From assembly GCA_945639195.1 (NCBI GenBank), contig CALZEE010000001.1:62001-126000 (forward strand): a stretch of 64,000 nucleotides of DNA. The letters are read 5' to 3'. The stretch comes from an uncultured Ignatzschineria sp. Lineage in GTDB: Bacteria > Pseudomonadota > Gammaproteobacteria > Cardiobacteriales > Wohlfahrtiimonadaceae. The translations under genes were made by a program, and so were the position numbers. Of the stretch, positions 48,313 to 57,493 are shown piece by piece. The stretch's first letter is position 1, and each line of letters opens with the position of its first letter. The notes below the pieces were generated by a model. It was not told the origin of the DNA and searched no databases. It saw nothing but the letters and a program-made list of their open reading frames with translations.

Positions 48313-48471
48313 CTTGTGCTTTTCAGGGCTGATTCGCTAGCTTAGGGAAGCACTTGTTTCATCTGTTTGTGGCAGTACTATGATTTGAAAAGTGTTTACG
48401 CATTGCCAGAATGCCTGACTTGCTGGCGCGAGATTGCCGGAAGCATGCAAGCATTCTCCCCAGCTTTGAGA
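48313..48471. repeat. 159-bp direct repeat, copy 2
   Basis: Identical to 48089-48247, offset 224 bases. Perfect identity points to a recent duplication or to conversion between copies. It ends 54 bases before thiF; the sequence between is A/G-rich with several AGATCA-like words. Each copy includes one TTGCCGG word. Confidence 0.9.
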
Positions 48472-48525
48472 GGATCTTGAAAGAGATCATAAGATCAACA
48501 AGAAGATCAAAAGAAGAGAAAGATA

Positions 48526-49650
48526 ATGATAAAAGCCCCTGATAATGCCGGCAATATTGCCGAAGCGCCTATCGATGAACGTTATAGTCGATTAGCGCGA
48601 TTTCATCGAATTGGGAATGCCGGCGTTAGGGCTTTTAATCAGGCGAATGTTGTCATTTTGGGTTGTGGCGCGTTGGGTTCTCAGCATGCAGAAACGCTTG
48701 CAAGAGCAGGGTTTGGAAAACTTACGTTGATCGACCGAGATTTTGTAGAGCATTCCAATCTACAACGGCAAACGCTCTTTACAGAAAAAGATGCCGAGCA
48801 GGCTATTCCTAAAGTTATTGCACTAAAAAATCATCTCAGCGAGATCAATGCCGGCATTGAAGTGACGGCGCATATTGCAGATGTTTCCAGCGATAATATC
48901 GAACGCCTGATTGCCGGTCATGATCTGCTTCTTGATGGCACCGATAATCTTGCGCTTCGGATGCTTATCAATGATGCGTGCTATAAACAAGGCATTCCTT
49001 GGATCTTCGGCTCGGCACTTGAGAGTTATGGCATGAGCTATAACTTTAATTTCGTAGCTAAAGAGAGCAATGCCCAAGAGCGCTACGTTCAAGAGCGTGA
49101 GGCGAACAGCCGTAAAGCAAACATGCCGTGCCTGCGTTGCTTGCTGGATGCATTACCCTTAGAAACGCAAGATACATGTAGCTCTGTCGGTGTGATTCAA
49201 CCTATTTTGCAACTGATTTCTAGCGTGCAAACAAGCGAAGCGATGAAGTTCTTCACGGATTTTAGCGCAACAAGAGAAACACTCTTTACGATGGATTTAT
49301 GGCTATCCCATACTCAAAATGTGAAGCTCGACACCTTAAAAGATCCGGCTTGCCAAACATGTGGAGTACAGCCGACCTATCCCAGTTTACATCAGAAAAA
49401 GCGTGAAGCTCAAAGGCTCTGTGGTGATGGATCGGTAATGATCCGCGAAGTCGCGCCGCTGGACCTATATAACATTAAAGACGGTTTAGATCAGCAAAAT
49501 ATCCCCTATAAATTTAATGATTACTTCCTCAATATCCAATTGCCGGGAAATCGGATTATTCTCTTTAGTGATGGCAGAGGGATTGTTTACGATGTAACTG
49601 ATGTGGAAGAAGCTGTAAGGATATATGAGCGCGTATTATTAATAAAATAA
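48526..49650 (+). CDS. thiF: ThiF/MoeB-type adenylyltransferase
   Basis: E1-like enzyme that adenylates the C-terminal Gly of ThiS so sulfur can be loaded. It has 374 residues, longer than E. coli ThiF (251), because of a C-terminal region of about 110 residues after the zinc site, which lacks an obvious rhodanese Cys and may be a degenerate rhodanese-like domain. The ATP site is VVILGCGALGSQHAETLARAG near 43-63. The zinc pairs are CLRC near 206 and CQTC near 287; the likely catalytic Cys is in QDTCSSVGV near 224. It is separated from thiG by 444 bases with the 159-bp repeats, so co-expression is uncertain. Confidence 0.9.
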   Translation: MIKAPDNAGNIAEAPIDERYSRLARFHRIGNAGVRAFNQANVVILGCGALGSQHAETLARAGFGKLTLIDRDFVEHSNLQRQTLFTEKDAEQAIPKVIALKNHLSEINAGIEVTAHIADVSSDNIERLIAGHDLLLDGTDNLALRMLINDACYKQGIPWIFGSALESYGMSYNFNFVAKESNAQERYVQEREANSRKANMPCLRCLLDALPLETQDTCSSVGVIQPILQLISSVQTSEAMKFFTDFSATRETLFTMDLWLSHTQNVKLDTLKDPACQTCGVQPTYPSLHQKKREAQRLCGDGSVMIREVAPLDLYNIKDGLDQQNIPYKFNDYFLNIQLPGNRIILFSDGRGIVYDVTDVEEAVRIYERVLLIK

Positions 49651-49802
49651 GCGCAATATCTTAGGGATAAAGATACTCATTTGTGCTGATTAAGCACGAG
49701 AGAATTTCTTTGTTACTACTGCCGATTCAAAATCCTTTATGTTATTGTTTATAAGGTTATCTTATTTATAAACATGTTAATAATAGTCATGGGAGATTCA
49801 TT

Positions 49803-50558
49803 ATGATGAAAAAGTTAGGTTTGAAAAGCTTAGTTGCAGCAGTCTTTATGGCGCTATCGTTAAGTGCCAATGCACAAGAAGCAAACGTGGATACATCGAA
49901 TGTGGATCTTAGTAAATTCCGTTTTGATTTGGTAGAGATGCAAGATATTGCCTCTCCTACAAAGTTAAAGCATCGTATTTTCTATGCAGCGCCCTCAGAA
50001 GGCCCGGATGCAGCCTGGTTTGATGCAGTAAAACAAGGGAATCTCGCATTAGTGACTGAGATGCTTGAAAACGGGCAAGATATCGAAGCAAAAGATGTTG
50101 GGAGCTTAGATCAAACGGCGCTAGGTTGGGCGGCATTTATCGGTTATGAGGATATTGTTGATCTCTTAGTGGATAAGGGTGCAAACCTCTGGGCTACAGA
50201 TAAGGGCGATGTTTATCATGCGCTTAAATCTGCAGCACTTGGTAAAAATGTGAATATCACGCGTAAAATGCGCGAAGCCTTAAAAGATGAGTACGATATT
50301 AACGATACCTCATACGAGGATGATGGTGAATCATTAGTAATGGTTGCGGCAAGTAACAACCGCATTGAAGTCGTGAAATACTTAATCGGAGAAGGAAACG
50401 ATCTCAATATCGTAACGACCATCGAGGACCCAAGTCGCTTCTCTTATAACCAGAGCGCTTTAAGTTATGCTTGTCAGCAAGGTTATGAAGATATGCAAAA
50501 GCTTCTTATCGAGCATGGTGCGATTAATCATCGTACCGGTGATACTTCTTGCCAATAA
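49803..50558 (+). CDS. Periplasmic ankyrin-repeat protein
   Basis: A 251-residue protein with a signal peptide (KKLGLKSLVAAVFMALSLSANA, cleaved before QEAN). Ankyrin repeats start near residue 72: WFDAVKQGNLALVTEMLENGQDIEAK, TALGWAAFIGYEDIVDLLVDKG, later SLVMVAASNNRIEVVKYLIGEGN and ALSYACQQGYEDMQKLLIEHG. It resembles the 35206 gene in architecture but not closely in sequence. The likely role is protein binding in the periplasm. The target is unknown. It is a lone gene with its own terminator. Confidence 0.85.
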   Translation: MMKKLGLKSLVAAVFMALSLSANAQEANVDTSNVDLSKFRFDLVEMQDIASPTKLKHRIFYAAPSEGPDAAWFDAVKQGNLALVTEMLENGQDIEAKDVGSLDQTALGWAAFIGYEDIVDLLVDKGANLWATDKGDVYHALKSAALGKNVNITRKMREALKDEYDINDTSYEDDGESLVMVAASNNRIEVVKYLIGEGNDLNIVTTIEDPSRFSYNQSALSYACQQGYEDMQKLLIEHGAINHRTGDTSCQ

Positions 50559-50638
50559 ACAGAGGAATGATCTTGTCGATATTGTAATGATGTTTTGATG
50601 ACATTTTACGAATATTAAGATGAGAAAAATGAATAGAG

Positions 50639-50673
50639 AAAGCCACGCAAGTTTAATATTGCGTGGCTTTTTT
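50639..50673. terminator. Bidirectional terminator, ankyrin gene and methyltransferase
   Basis: Perfect 12-bp stem AAAGCCACGCAA/TTGCGTGGCTTT, 8-base loop, with T runs read in both directions. Confidence 0.85.
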
Positions 50674-50695
50674 GATGCGGATTAATAGCAGAAAT

Positions 50696-51412
50696 TTACA
50701 GCGTAACTGCCTCAGGCAGTCCGCGGGTATAAATCAATAAACGCCCTTTATAGGGGGCATCATTGACAGGATCTGTCAGCCTTACCATCTCTTCTAGTAC
50801 AAAGTCATACTTCTCCATCGCGCGGGTGAGTTGATTGTGATAGCCCCGATTAGGATCGATAATCCATACGGTGCAATTTTCTGATCCAAATTGATCAATA
50901 AATTGGGATACTTCTTGTGCACTACAAGGCTCATAAAGAATATCGCTAGCGAGAATATGATCGTATTTATCGACGAGAAGAGGCGAATTAGTATCATCGA
51001 TAGAGGGGATTGGTACATCGCCCCATTGCCCATGAAGAAAGGGGATCGTCTCAATTTGATTGAGCAATGCATTTTTCGTGAGAAATTTTTCAGCTAAAGG
51101 ATGACGATCGCTAGCGGTAATATCATAGCCTAAGCTTTGTGCTGTAAGGCTGGCAATTCCTAAACCACAACCAATTTCAAGAATTTTTGTATCGGGATCA
51201 ATAGGGCGTTTAAGTAGTTTAATCGCGAGCTGAATACTTGAAGGCCAGAGCATTCCAAAGAGTGGCCATGCCGCAGAGCAGATGCCTAAGCGCTGGGCTT
51301 TATTATCAGGATCAAAAAATTGCTGTTGATCTAAGAGAGAAGTGATATTGAAAGAGAGATCATCATAGATCTCGATAAGCTGCTGTTGAGTCTTATAAGG
51401 AGTGCTATTCAT
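50696..51412 (-). CDS. Class I SAM-dependent methyltransferase
   Basis: A 238-residue Rossmann-fold methyltransferase. The SAM motif I is KILEIGCGLGIASLTAQSLG near 78-97. ITASDRHPLA follows, and the post-motif YDHILASDILYEPC resembles the METTL21/PF10294 protein-lysine methyltransferase group, where D-x-x-Y after the fourth strand is typical. The substrate is probably a protein but not identified. It faces the ankyrin gene across a shared terminator. Confidence 0.82.
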   Translation of the reverse strand: MNSTPYKTQQQLIEIYDDLSFNITSLLDQQQFFDPDNKAQRLGICSAAWPLFGMLWPSSIQLAIKLLKRPIDPDTKILEIGCGLGIASLTAQSLGYDITASDRHPLAEKFLTKNALLNQIETIPFLHGQWGDVPIPSIDDTNSPLLVDKYDHILASDILYEPCSAQEVSQFIDQFGSENCTVWIIDPNRGYHNQLTRAMEKYDFVLEEMVRLTDPVNDAPYKGRLLIYTRGLPEAVTL

Positions 51413-51979
51413 GTTTTGTTATCGGACAAAACCTCTTACTTCAATGAAGGAATCTTTACTATCTCAGATTATTGAAATTAAATCTAAATATTAAATAATT
51501 AAGGATAATATTTTTATGAACACTACTTTAGAATCGCTTTTTTAAAGCGATGCAGCGCATTGTGTTCGCAGTACTCACAACCAACTATTAAACAACATTG
51601 GGATTTTCTGCAGTCTATTAAAATTTCATTTATTTGTTTGATATGAACTCATAAATAACAACCTGATAACAACTTAGAAACAACTTAGAAATAATTATTA
51701 CTAACTGTCTTTGTATTAATAAACAATAAATACTATTTAAAAATAGTTTTTATTTAAATATATATAATGTTGTTGTAGCAATATAATATGTTTTGAAGTG
51801 GTTTAAATGGGCAGTTAGATCAAGTTTAGAGGTGTTTTCCTGCATAAAAGGAGGAAGATCTCATTTATTAAGACTCCGTTAAGATTCGCTGCTTACCCTG
51901 ATGTTATCCGGCGAGGATGAGAGATCATCTTCCCCATTAATGAGATAGCTGCGTAAAATAGCAAAAAAGAGAGAGCATC
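51413..51979. other. Long AT-rich intergenic region before the ferric-reductase-like gene
   Basis: No gene is seen in 567 bases. It contains a 9-codon frame (51516, MNTTLESLF) ending in a hairpin ATCGCTT/AAGCGAT at its stop, two tandem copies of ACAACTTAGAA (51669-51690), and in the last 130 bases a possible long-range stem between GGAAGAT-CTCAT and ATGAG...ATCTTCC. These might form a regulated leader for the downstream redox gene. Confidence 0.4.
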
Positions 51980-53281
51980 ATGAGTAGAGAGAAAAAGATT
52001 GTGTGGGGTACGGGTCTATTTGCAGTTTTGCTATGGATCATTGATATTATATGGCGTTATAAAACGAGTGATTGGGGTGTTTGGCTTTGGCGTAAAGAGA
52101 TGATTAATTTAACGGGGATTATCGCTTTTGTGATGATGGGCGTGATTATGCTGTTAGCCCTTCGACCGAAGTTTTTAGAGCCGTTATTTCAAGGGCTCGA
52201 TAAGATCTATTATGTTCATAAATGGCTCGGTATCTGGAGTATTATCGCAGTCGTTTTACATTATGGGATGAAGCTTAGTAAATCAATTTTACAGCCTTAT
52301 TTTGAGAAGGGGCCCAAGCTTGGCGGAGATAAGCTCGCATTATTAGAGGATTATCGCCCCTATGCAAAAGATGCCGGTGAGATTCTTTTTTACCTCTTTG
52401 TTATTACACTAATCATCACGCTTCTAAAGCGTCTGCCTTATCGCTTTTGGCGCTGGACACATAAGATTATGGGATTGCTCTTTTTAGTCGTGGTATTCCA
52501 TTCTGTAGTATTAGCACCTGCACGTTATTGGAGTGAACCCGTCGGGATTGTCTTTGCATTAATATCATTAGTGGGCATCTATGCATCGATCATATCGCTC
52601 TTTGGGCGCATTGGTAAGAAGCGTCAATATGCCGGCATTATTACAGGGCTTGAGTATCAAGGTGATGTAACGTTGGCGACTTGTCAGGCAGAAAAAGGCT
52701 GGATGCATCAGGCAGGGCAATATGCGTTTATTCGCCATAGCGATAGCCATGAATCGCATCCATATACGATTGCCTCTGATGATGCCGGAGATCAAACGGT
52801 ACGTTTTGCTATAAAAGCGCTTGGGCATTATACAAGTCAGATTCAAGCGACTTGGAAAGTTGGCGATAAGGTGCGATTAGAAGGGCCTTATGGGCAGTTC
52901 TTCTTTCTGCATTCGCCATTACCAAAACAAGTATGGATTGCCGGCGGTGTAGGCATTACGCCTTTTATCGCCTGGATGGAATCTCTGCAAGGGCAACAGT
53001 GCGAGAAGGAGATTCATCTCTATTACTGCGTCAATGCCGAGAAAGAGTATCTGGTACCAGAATATCTCCAAGAATTAGCAACGAGTGTTGGAATCACGCT
53101 TCATCCGCATTGTAGTGATGAGAAAGGGTTTTTAGAGAGCGATGCGCTTCCGATTGATGAGGAGACTAGCATCTGGTTTTGTGGGCCTTCTGGCTTTGCA
53201 AAAAGTATTCAAAAATCGATTAAAGTAAAAGGGCTATCGGTCACGAAACACTTCCACCGTGAGTACTTTGATATGCGCTGA
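51980..53281 (+). CDS. Ferric-reductase-like transmembrane / ferredoxin-reductase fusion
   Basis: A 433-residue membrane flavohaem oxidoreductase. Six hydrophobic helices fill residues 8-205, with haem-type His in the helices (VHKWLG, VVLHYGMKL, WTHKIMG, VVFHSVV). A cytoplasmic FAD/NAD(P)H reductase follows: the FAD motif HPYTIAS near 262, the NAD motif IAGGVGITPFIAWM near 316, and FCGPSGFAKS near 406. It probably transfers electrons from NADPH across the membrane to ferric iron or another acceptor. No iron genes are adjacent. The ATG has GAGAG 7 bases before it. Confidence 0.88.
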   Translation: MSREKKIVWGTGLFAVLLWIIDIIWRYKTSDWGVWLWRKEMINLTGIIAFVMMGVIMLLALRPKFLEPLFQGLDKIYYVHKWLGIWSIIAVVLHYGMKLSKSILQPYFEKGPKLGGDKLALLEDYRPYAKDAGEILFYLFVITLIITLLKRLPYRFWRWTHKIMGLLFLVVVFHSVVLAPARYWSEPVGIVFALISLVGIYASIISLFGRIGKKRQYAGIITGLEYQGDVTLATCQAEKGWMHQAGQYAFIRHSDSHESHPYTIASDDAGDQTVRFAIKALGHYTSQIQATWKVGDKVRLEGPYGQFFFLHSPLPKQVWIAGGVGITPFIAWMESLQGQQCEKEIHLYYCVNAEKEYLVPEYLQELATSVGITLHPHCSDEKGFLESDALPIDEETSIWFCGPSGFAKSIQKSIKVKGLSVTKHFHREYFDMR

Positions 53282-53350
53282 TAATGGCAAGGATTTTTCG
53301 GGGAAAATACTGCAATAAATCGAAAATCCTTGTATCCTATGCAGATTCAC

Positions 53351-53377
53351 AATCCCCTCTTTTGTGGGGATTTTTTG
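53351..53377 (+). terminator. Terminator of the ferric-reductase-like gene
   Basis: AATCCCC pairs with GGGGATT around an 8-base loop, followed by a T run. Confidence 0.7.
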
Positions 53378-53525
53378 ACGCAAAAATCATCTTTTATCAC
53401 GATCAGTGCCGGATTTTTCACGCCTTTTAAATCGGCTGTGAGTCTCTATTACGAAAGGGATATTTCCGGAAGAGATGATGAGGTCGATCATTAATCTGTT
53501 TTAGTCTTTTAAGTAATCGAGAATT

Positions 53526-55463
53526 ATGAGCCTGTTATCCCACGAATTAGAATTATTAAGTCCTGCCCGAAATGTTGAGATCGCCCGTGAAGCTATTATT
53601 CATGGTGCGGATGCTGTCTATTTGGGAGGCCCTGAATTTGGGGCGCGTCACGCCGCAGAGAATGATGTCTCCGAAATCGCAAAACTCACGGGATTTGCGC
53701 ATCGTTTTAATTCGAAAGTCTTTATTGCGCTCAATACGATTTTGCACGATAACGAACTCGAATCTGCACGTAAGCTCGTTTATGAGCTCTATGATGCCGG
53801 CGTCGATGCTTTAATTGTGCAAGATATGGGGTTATTAGAACTCGATCTGCCCCCGATTGAGCTTCATGCCTCAACCCAAACCGATATTCGCACACTGGAT
53901 AAAGCCAAATTTATGGCGGATGTCGGTTTCTCTCAACTTGTTTTAGCGAGAGAGCTAAGCTTAAAAGAGATCCGCGCAATTCATGAAGCGCGCCCGAATA
54001 CGGCACTGGAGTTCTTTGTGCATGGTGCGCTGTGCGTGGCATTCTCTGGGCAGTGTTATATTTCCCATGCAGACAATGGACGCTCAGCAAACCGTGGGGA
54101 TTGTTCGCAGGCATGTCGCTTGCCCTATACGTTAAAAGATAGTGAAGGGCGCGTGATTGCATTTGATAAACACTTATTGTCGATGAAAGATAATAACCAA
54201 TCTGCCAATATTGATCAGTTGATTGAAGCCGGCATTCGCTCCTTTAAGATTGAAGGACGTTATAAGGATATGGCGTATGTGAAAAACATCACTGCGCATT
54301 ATCGTCAGCTTATTGATGGTTATTTGGAGAGAAACCCGGCATTTAGCCGTTTATCTCACGGTAAAGTAATGCATCACTTTATCCCAAACCCTGATAAAAC
54401 CTTCCACCGCGGAAGCACAGATTACTTCGTGAATGCGCGTAAAGGCGATATTGGTGCTTTCGATTCACCGAAATTTATTGGGCTACCGATTGGGGAATTG
54501 CTCGATATTAAGAAGAACTTTATCGAAGTGAAAACCACAGAACCTCTCGCCAATGGCGATGGTTTAAACGTCCAGATTAAACGAGAAGTCGTGGGTTTTG
54601 CGGTCAATCGTGCGGATAAAATTGGGGATAATCATTACCTTGTTTATCCAAATGAAATGCCGGAAGCTTTCACAACAGAGCGAGCGAATATTCAGAAAAA
54701 ACACCCGCTCAACCGTAACCATGATCAGGTATGGAGCCAGCTCTTAACGAAAGAATCTGCTGAGCGTCATTTAGAACTATCGATGATGTTTAGCCAAAAA
54801 GAGGGCGCGTATCTGCTCGAGCTCTTCACAAAAGAGGGGCATTACGCTTCGAGTGAATTAACGGGAGCATTTGAGCTTGCGAATGATGCCGAGAAAGGTT
54901 TAGCGAATCTTGAGAAGAATCTCTCTAAATTTGGCGGAACAGGATTTATCTTAACGGATACGCAAATCAGCTTGCCGGAGATTCCATTTATTCCTGCAGG
55001 AATGGTCAACCAGCTTCGCCGTGATGCATTGGAGAAGTTAGAAACCGCGATTCAGGACAACTATGTACGCGGAACGCGCCGAGCAAAAGTTGATCCGCCG
55101 GCAATCTTCCCGTTTGAGAAACTCACATTCTTGGATAACGTCTATAACCAAAAAGCGCGTGAATTCTATAAAAAGCATGGCGTTACAATGATCGAGCCTG
55201 CCTATGAAGCGCACGAAGAGCTCGGCGAAGTGCCGGTGATGATCACAAAGCACTGCTTACGCTTCTCGTACAATCTCTGCCCGAAACAGACGATTGGCGT
55301 CACAGGCGTACAAGGACAAGTAAAACCAACGCCTTTAACGCTGAGCCATCAAGGCGAAGAATACACCCTCAAATTCAACTGCCGACCCTGCGAAATGCAC
55401 GTGATGGGAAAAATCAAACCCCACGTTGTGAAGCAGGCGCAGTTAGGTTCTGAGTTGAAGTAA
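53526..55463 (+). CDS. rlhA: 23S rRNA 5-hydroxycytidine synthase RlhA (peptidase U32 family)
   Basis: Forms 5-hydroxycytidine at position 2501 of 23S rRNA in E. coli (YdcP). The length, 645 residues, matches RlhA (about 653) and not the shorter tRNA enzyme TrhP. Strongly conserved blocks are ELLSPARNVEIAREAI, HGADAVYLGGPEFGARH, IELHASTQ, FFVHGALCVAFSGQCYIS, NRGDCSQACRLPY (with the Fe-S type cysteines), FKIEGRYKDMAYVKNIT and the C-terminal MITKHCLRFSYNLCPKQ plus FNCRPCEMHV. It is a single gene; a hairpin (55482-55504) overlaps its downstream flank. Confidence 0.95.
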   Translation: MSLLSHELELLSPARNVEIAREAIIHGADAVYLGGPEFGARHAAENDVSEIAKLTGFAHRFNSKVFIALNTILHDNELESARKLVYELYDAGVDALIVQDMGLLELDLPPIELHASTQTDIRTLDKAKFMADVGFSQLVLARELSLKEIRAIHEARPNTALEFFVHGALCVAFSGQCYISHADNGRSANRGDCSQACRLPYTLKDSEGRVIAFDKHLLSMKDNNQSANIDQLIEAGIRSFKIEGRYKDMAYVKNITAHYRQLIDGYLERNPAFSRLSHGKVMHHFIPNPDKTFHRGSTDYFVNARKGDIGAFDSPKFIGLPIGELLDIKKNFIEVKTTEPLANGDGLNVQIKREVVGFAVNRADKIGDNHYLVYPNEMPEAFTTERANIQKKHPLNRNHDQVWSQLLTKESAERHLELSMMFSQKEGAYLLELFTKEGHYASSELTGAFELANDAEKGLANLEKNLSKFGGTGFILTDTQISLPEIPFIPAGMVNQLRRDALEKLETAIQDNYVRGTRRAKVDPPAIFPFEKLTFLDNVYNQKAREFYKKHGVTMIEPAYEAHEELGEVPVMITKHCLRFSYNLCPKQTIGVTGVQGQVKPTPLTLSHQGEEYTLKFNCRPCEMHVMGKIKPHVVKQAQLGSELK

Positions 55464-55486
55464 AGGATATCGGTATTGTAAGGATG

Positions 55487-57424
55487 TTAGTTTTTAACAT
55501 CCTGGATACCTAGGCTTTTGATGTATTGATAGATATCATCATATTCTTGTGGCTGGCGAGTATGGTCTGTTGGATCACCCTCTGGAATATAGATTACCAT
55601 CCCCTGGCGAGCCCTCGTTAATAATACGCGATAAGCATTTTTTTTAAATGCTTGTTTATCCGTCTGATTCACATTTTCCCAGCGAGAGCCTCTGAAGTTT
55701 TTATAATCCCAATCGAGTTTACCAACTCTAAAATCAAGATCCCACGCGACACATACCCAATCTAGTTCTAAGCCTTGAATGTCAAATTCAGTTGCAACTT
55801 CCTCTAAGTAATAAGAAGAGCGAACGTCATCTTTAGTATTTAAAAACCAAGGGATTTCTTGAAATTCTCGTCTGACATAAATCCCCTCTTTTTTTAGGCG
55901 ATGAGCACCGGAAGATGCAACAATCCCTGTTCGCTCTAATCCTCTTGCTTTTGATAATAGCCAGTTTCGAGCGATTGTTAATGAGCGGGTGATTTTTATA
56001 GGGTAATTTTGTTTTAAATTTTCATATAGTGCTTGGGACTTTTCTTGTTCGAAATTAAGTAGGGTACTTACCCAATTTGATAACTGCTCACTTCTAAAGG
56101 CCCTGATAGAAACTGATAAATGAAGGTCAGCGTTAACAGTGATGTTTTTTACTATATTTTTATTTTCTTCTAATAACGTATGATTAGGCGTATAGATTTC
56201 CCATGAAGAAAAATCATTAAGGGCATTAAACCATTCGCTGATTCCCGCTTCACCGCTATTTATTTCTTGACCTTCTCCAATTAAGCAAACGATCACAGCC
56301 CAGCTTTCATGGCGATCCATAACACTTAATAGAAAATGAGGCTCAGATTGGTTAAAGTTTTTTTGATCCCTCTTTTTTTGCATGAATTGGCTAGTAGCCT
56401 CTTGATTCCATGCTCGCTGAGCCTCATCGAAGATAATAACTTTTTCTGCTGGAGGAGCGCTGCTTTTTAAAGCATCATCTCTGAAATGGTGAATGTTTTG
56501 TATAAAGCTCGCAACTTTTCGACGAGCATTATCGAGCGTAGTACCTTCACGAGTAGCTTCATCTCTGGCTAATGCTTCTCTTAATACATTTACTAAGGGG
56601 CCATTACCTGATAGAAATGTCGCTAGCTCTTCTTCTTTATAGTCTTGTCGATTATTTGCGATATTGAGACCTGCTAGTGTTTTTCCTGCTCCCGGAACAC
56701 CTGTAATAAAACAGATTGCTTTTCTATTGTTTTTCTTACATTGATCAATCACTTTGTTTACGGCATTAGCTGTAGATGACAGATTATGGATACTTGCATC
56801 TGATCTGGAAATACTCTCAACACCATGACCTCGATAGAGGGTTTGTGCAGCTTCTATTATAGTTGGAGTGGGATAATAACGTGATTTCCCCCACTCTTTC
56901 CCACATAATTTAGGGGCGCTAGGATGATGGCTAGAAATTTTGTTAATTAGCTTGCTGAGCTCAGTGGGAATACAATCAATTGGTTGATAAACATTATCGT
57001 GATTAATACTGGGTAGCACAGATGATTGTAACTTTGTTTTTGTCGCAATTAAAATGGGAACAATAATGCGGTCATGACTAGCTTCATGAAAGTTTTTTAG
57101 GTCTAAGGCATAGTCTTCGACCTGATCTAAGTCTTGTTTCGTTGACTCGGATTTTCCTACTTTAAACTCTAAAAGGAAAATAATCCCCTTATGAATAATG
57201 ACATTATCAATGCGTTTACCAATTCGGGGAATGATATATTCAAAAAATATTTCAGAGTCTGGTGCTGAAGGAAGTGCTGATTTTAGAATATCTATTTGTT
57301 CCTTCCAGGCGCCTTTTTGAGTATACGTATCATCAAAAAGAGAGGATTCAGAGATTTTTCCCATGATTTCCTCAAGATTACTTTCTTTAAAAGACGTTAA
57401 AGAAGATTGATAAAATGCGCGCAT
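55487..57424 (-). CDS. PD-(D/E)XK nuclease fused to DUF2075 (Schlafen-3-like) helicase
   Basis: A 645-residue protein joining two nucleic-acid domains. The N-terminus shows a restriction-type nuclease: D73 in KRIDNVI, E86-x-K88 in LLEFKVG and a RecB-type QxxxY (Q101, Y105). The rest is a DUF2075 helicase with Walker A GVPGAGKT (242-249), Walker B VIIFDEAQ (329-336) and the motif VI-like YRVLLTRARQGMVIYIP near 605. The gene is AT-richer than its neighbours and lacks the TGCCGG word common elsewhere. Such nuclease-helicase fusions are often antiviral; I cannot assign a named system. It has no partner gene beyond the small gene at 57494. Confidence 0.85.
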   Translation of the reverse strand: MRAFYQSSLTSFKESNLEEIMGKISESSLFDDTYTQKGAWKEQIDILKSALPSAPDSEIFFEYIIPRIGKRIDNVIIHKGIIFLLEFKVGKSESTKQDLDQVEDYALDLKNFHEASHDRIIVPILIATKTKLQSSVLPSINHDNVYQPIDCIPTELSKLINKISSHHPSAPKLCGKEWGKSRYYPTPTIIEAAQTLYRGHGVESISRSDASIHNLSSTANAVNKVIDQCKKNNRKAICFITGVPGAGKTLAGLNIANNRQDYKEEELATFLSGNGPLVNVLREALARDEATREGTTLDNARRKVASFIQNIHHFRDDALKSSAPPAEKVIIFDEAQRAWNQEATSQFMQKKRDQKNFNQSEPHFLLSVMDRHESWAVIVCLIGEGQEINSGEAGISEWFNALNDFSSWEIYTPNHTLLEENKNIVKNITVNADLHLSVSIRAFRSEQLSNWVSTLLNFEQEKSQALYENLKQNYPIKITRSLTIARNWLLSKARGLERTGIVASSGAHRLKKEGIYVRREFQEIPWFLNTKDDVRSSYYLEEVATEFDIQGLELDWVCVAWDLDFRVGKLDWDYKNFRGSRWENVNQTDKQAFKKNAYRVLLTRARQGMVIYIPEGDPTDHTRQPQEYDDIYQYIKSLGIQDVKN

Positions 57425-57493
57425 GTTACATCCTATATATTTTAAATATTAATTATATGAGGGTAATAATATAGGGTTATAAAAATATATCCA

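Noticed and set aside
48089-48471. Repeats as a CRISPR array or insertion sequence
   Set aside because: Only two units of 159 bases with one 65-base spacer, no Cas genes, no transposase and no terminal inverted repeats with target duplication.
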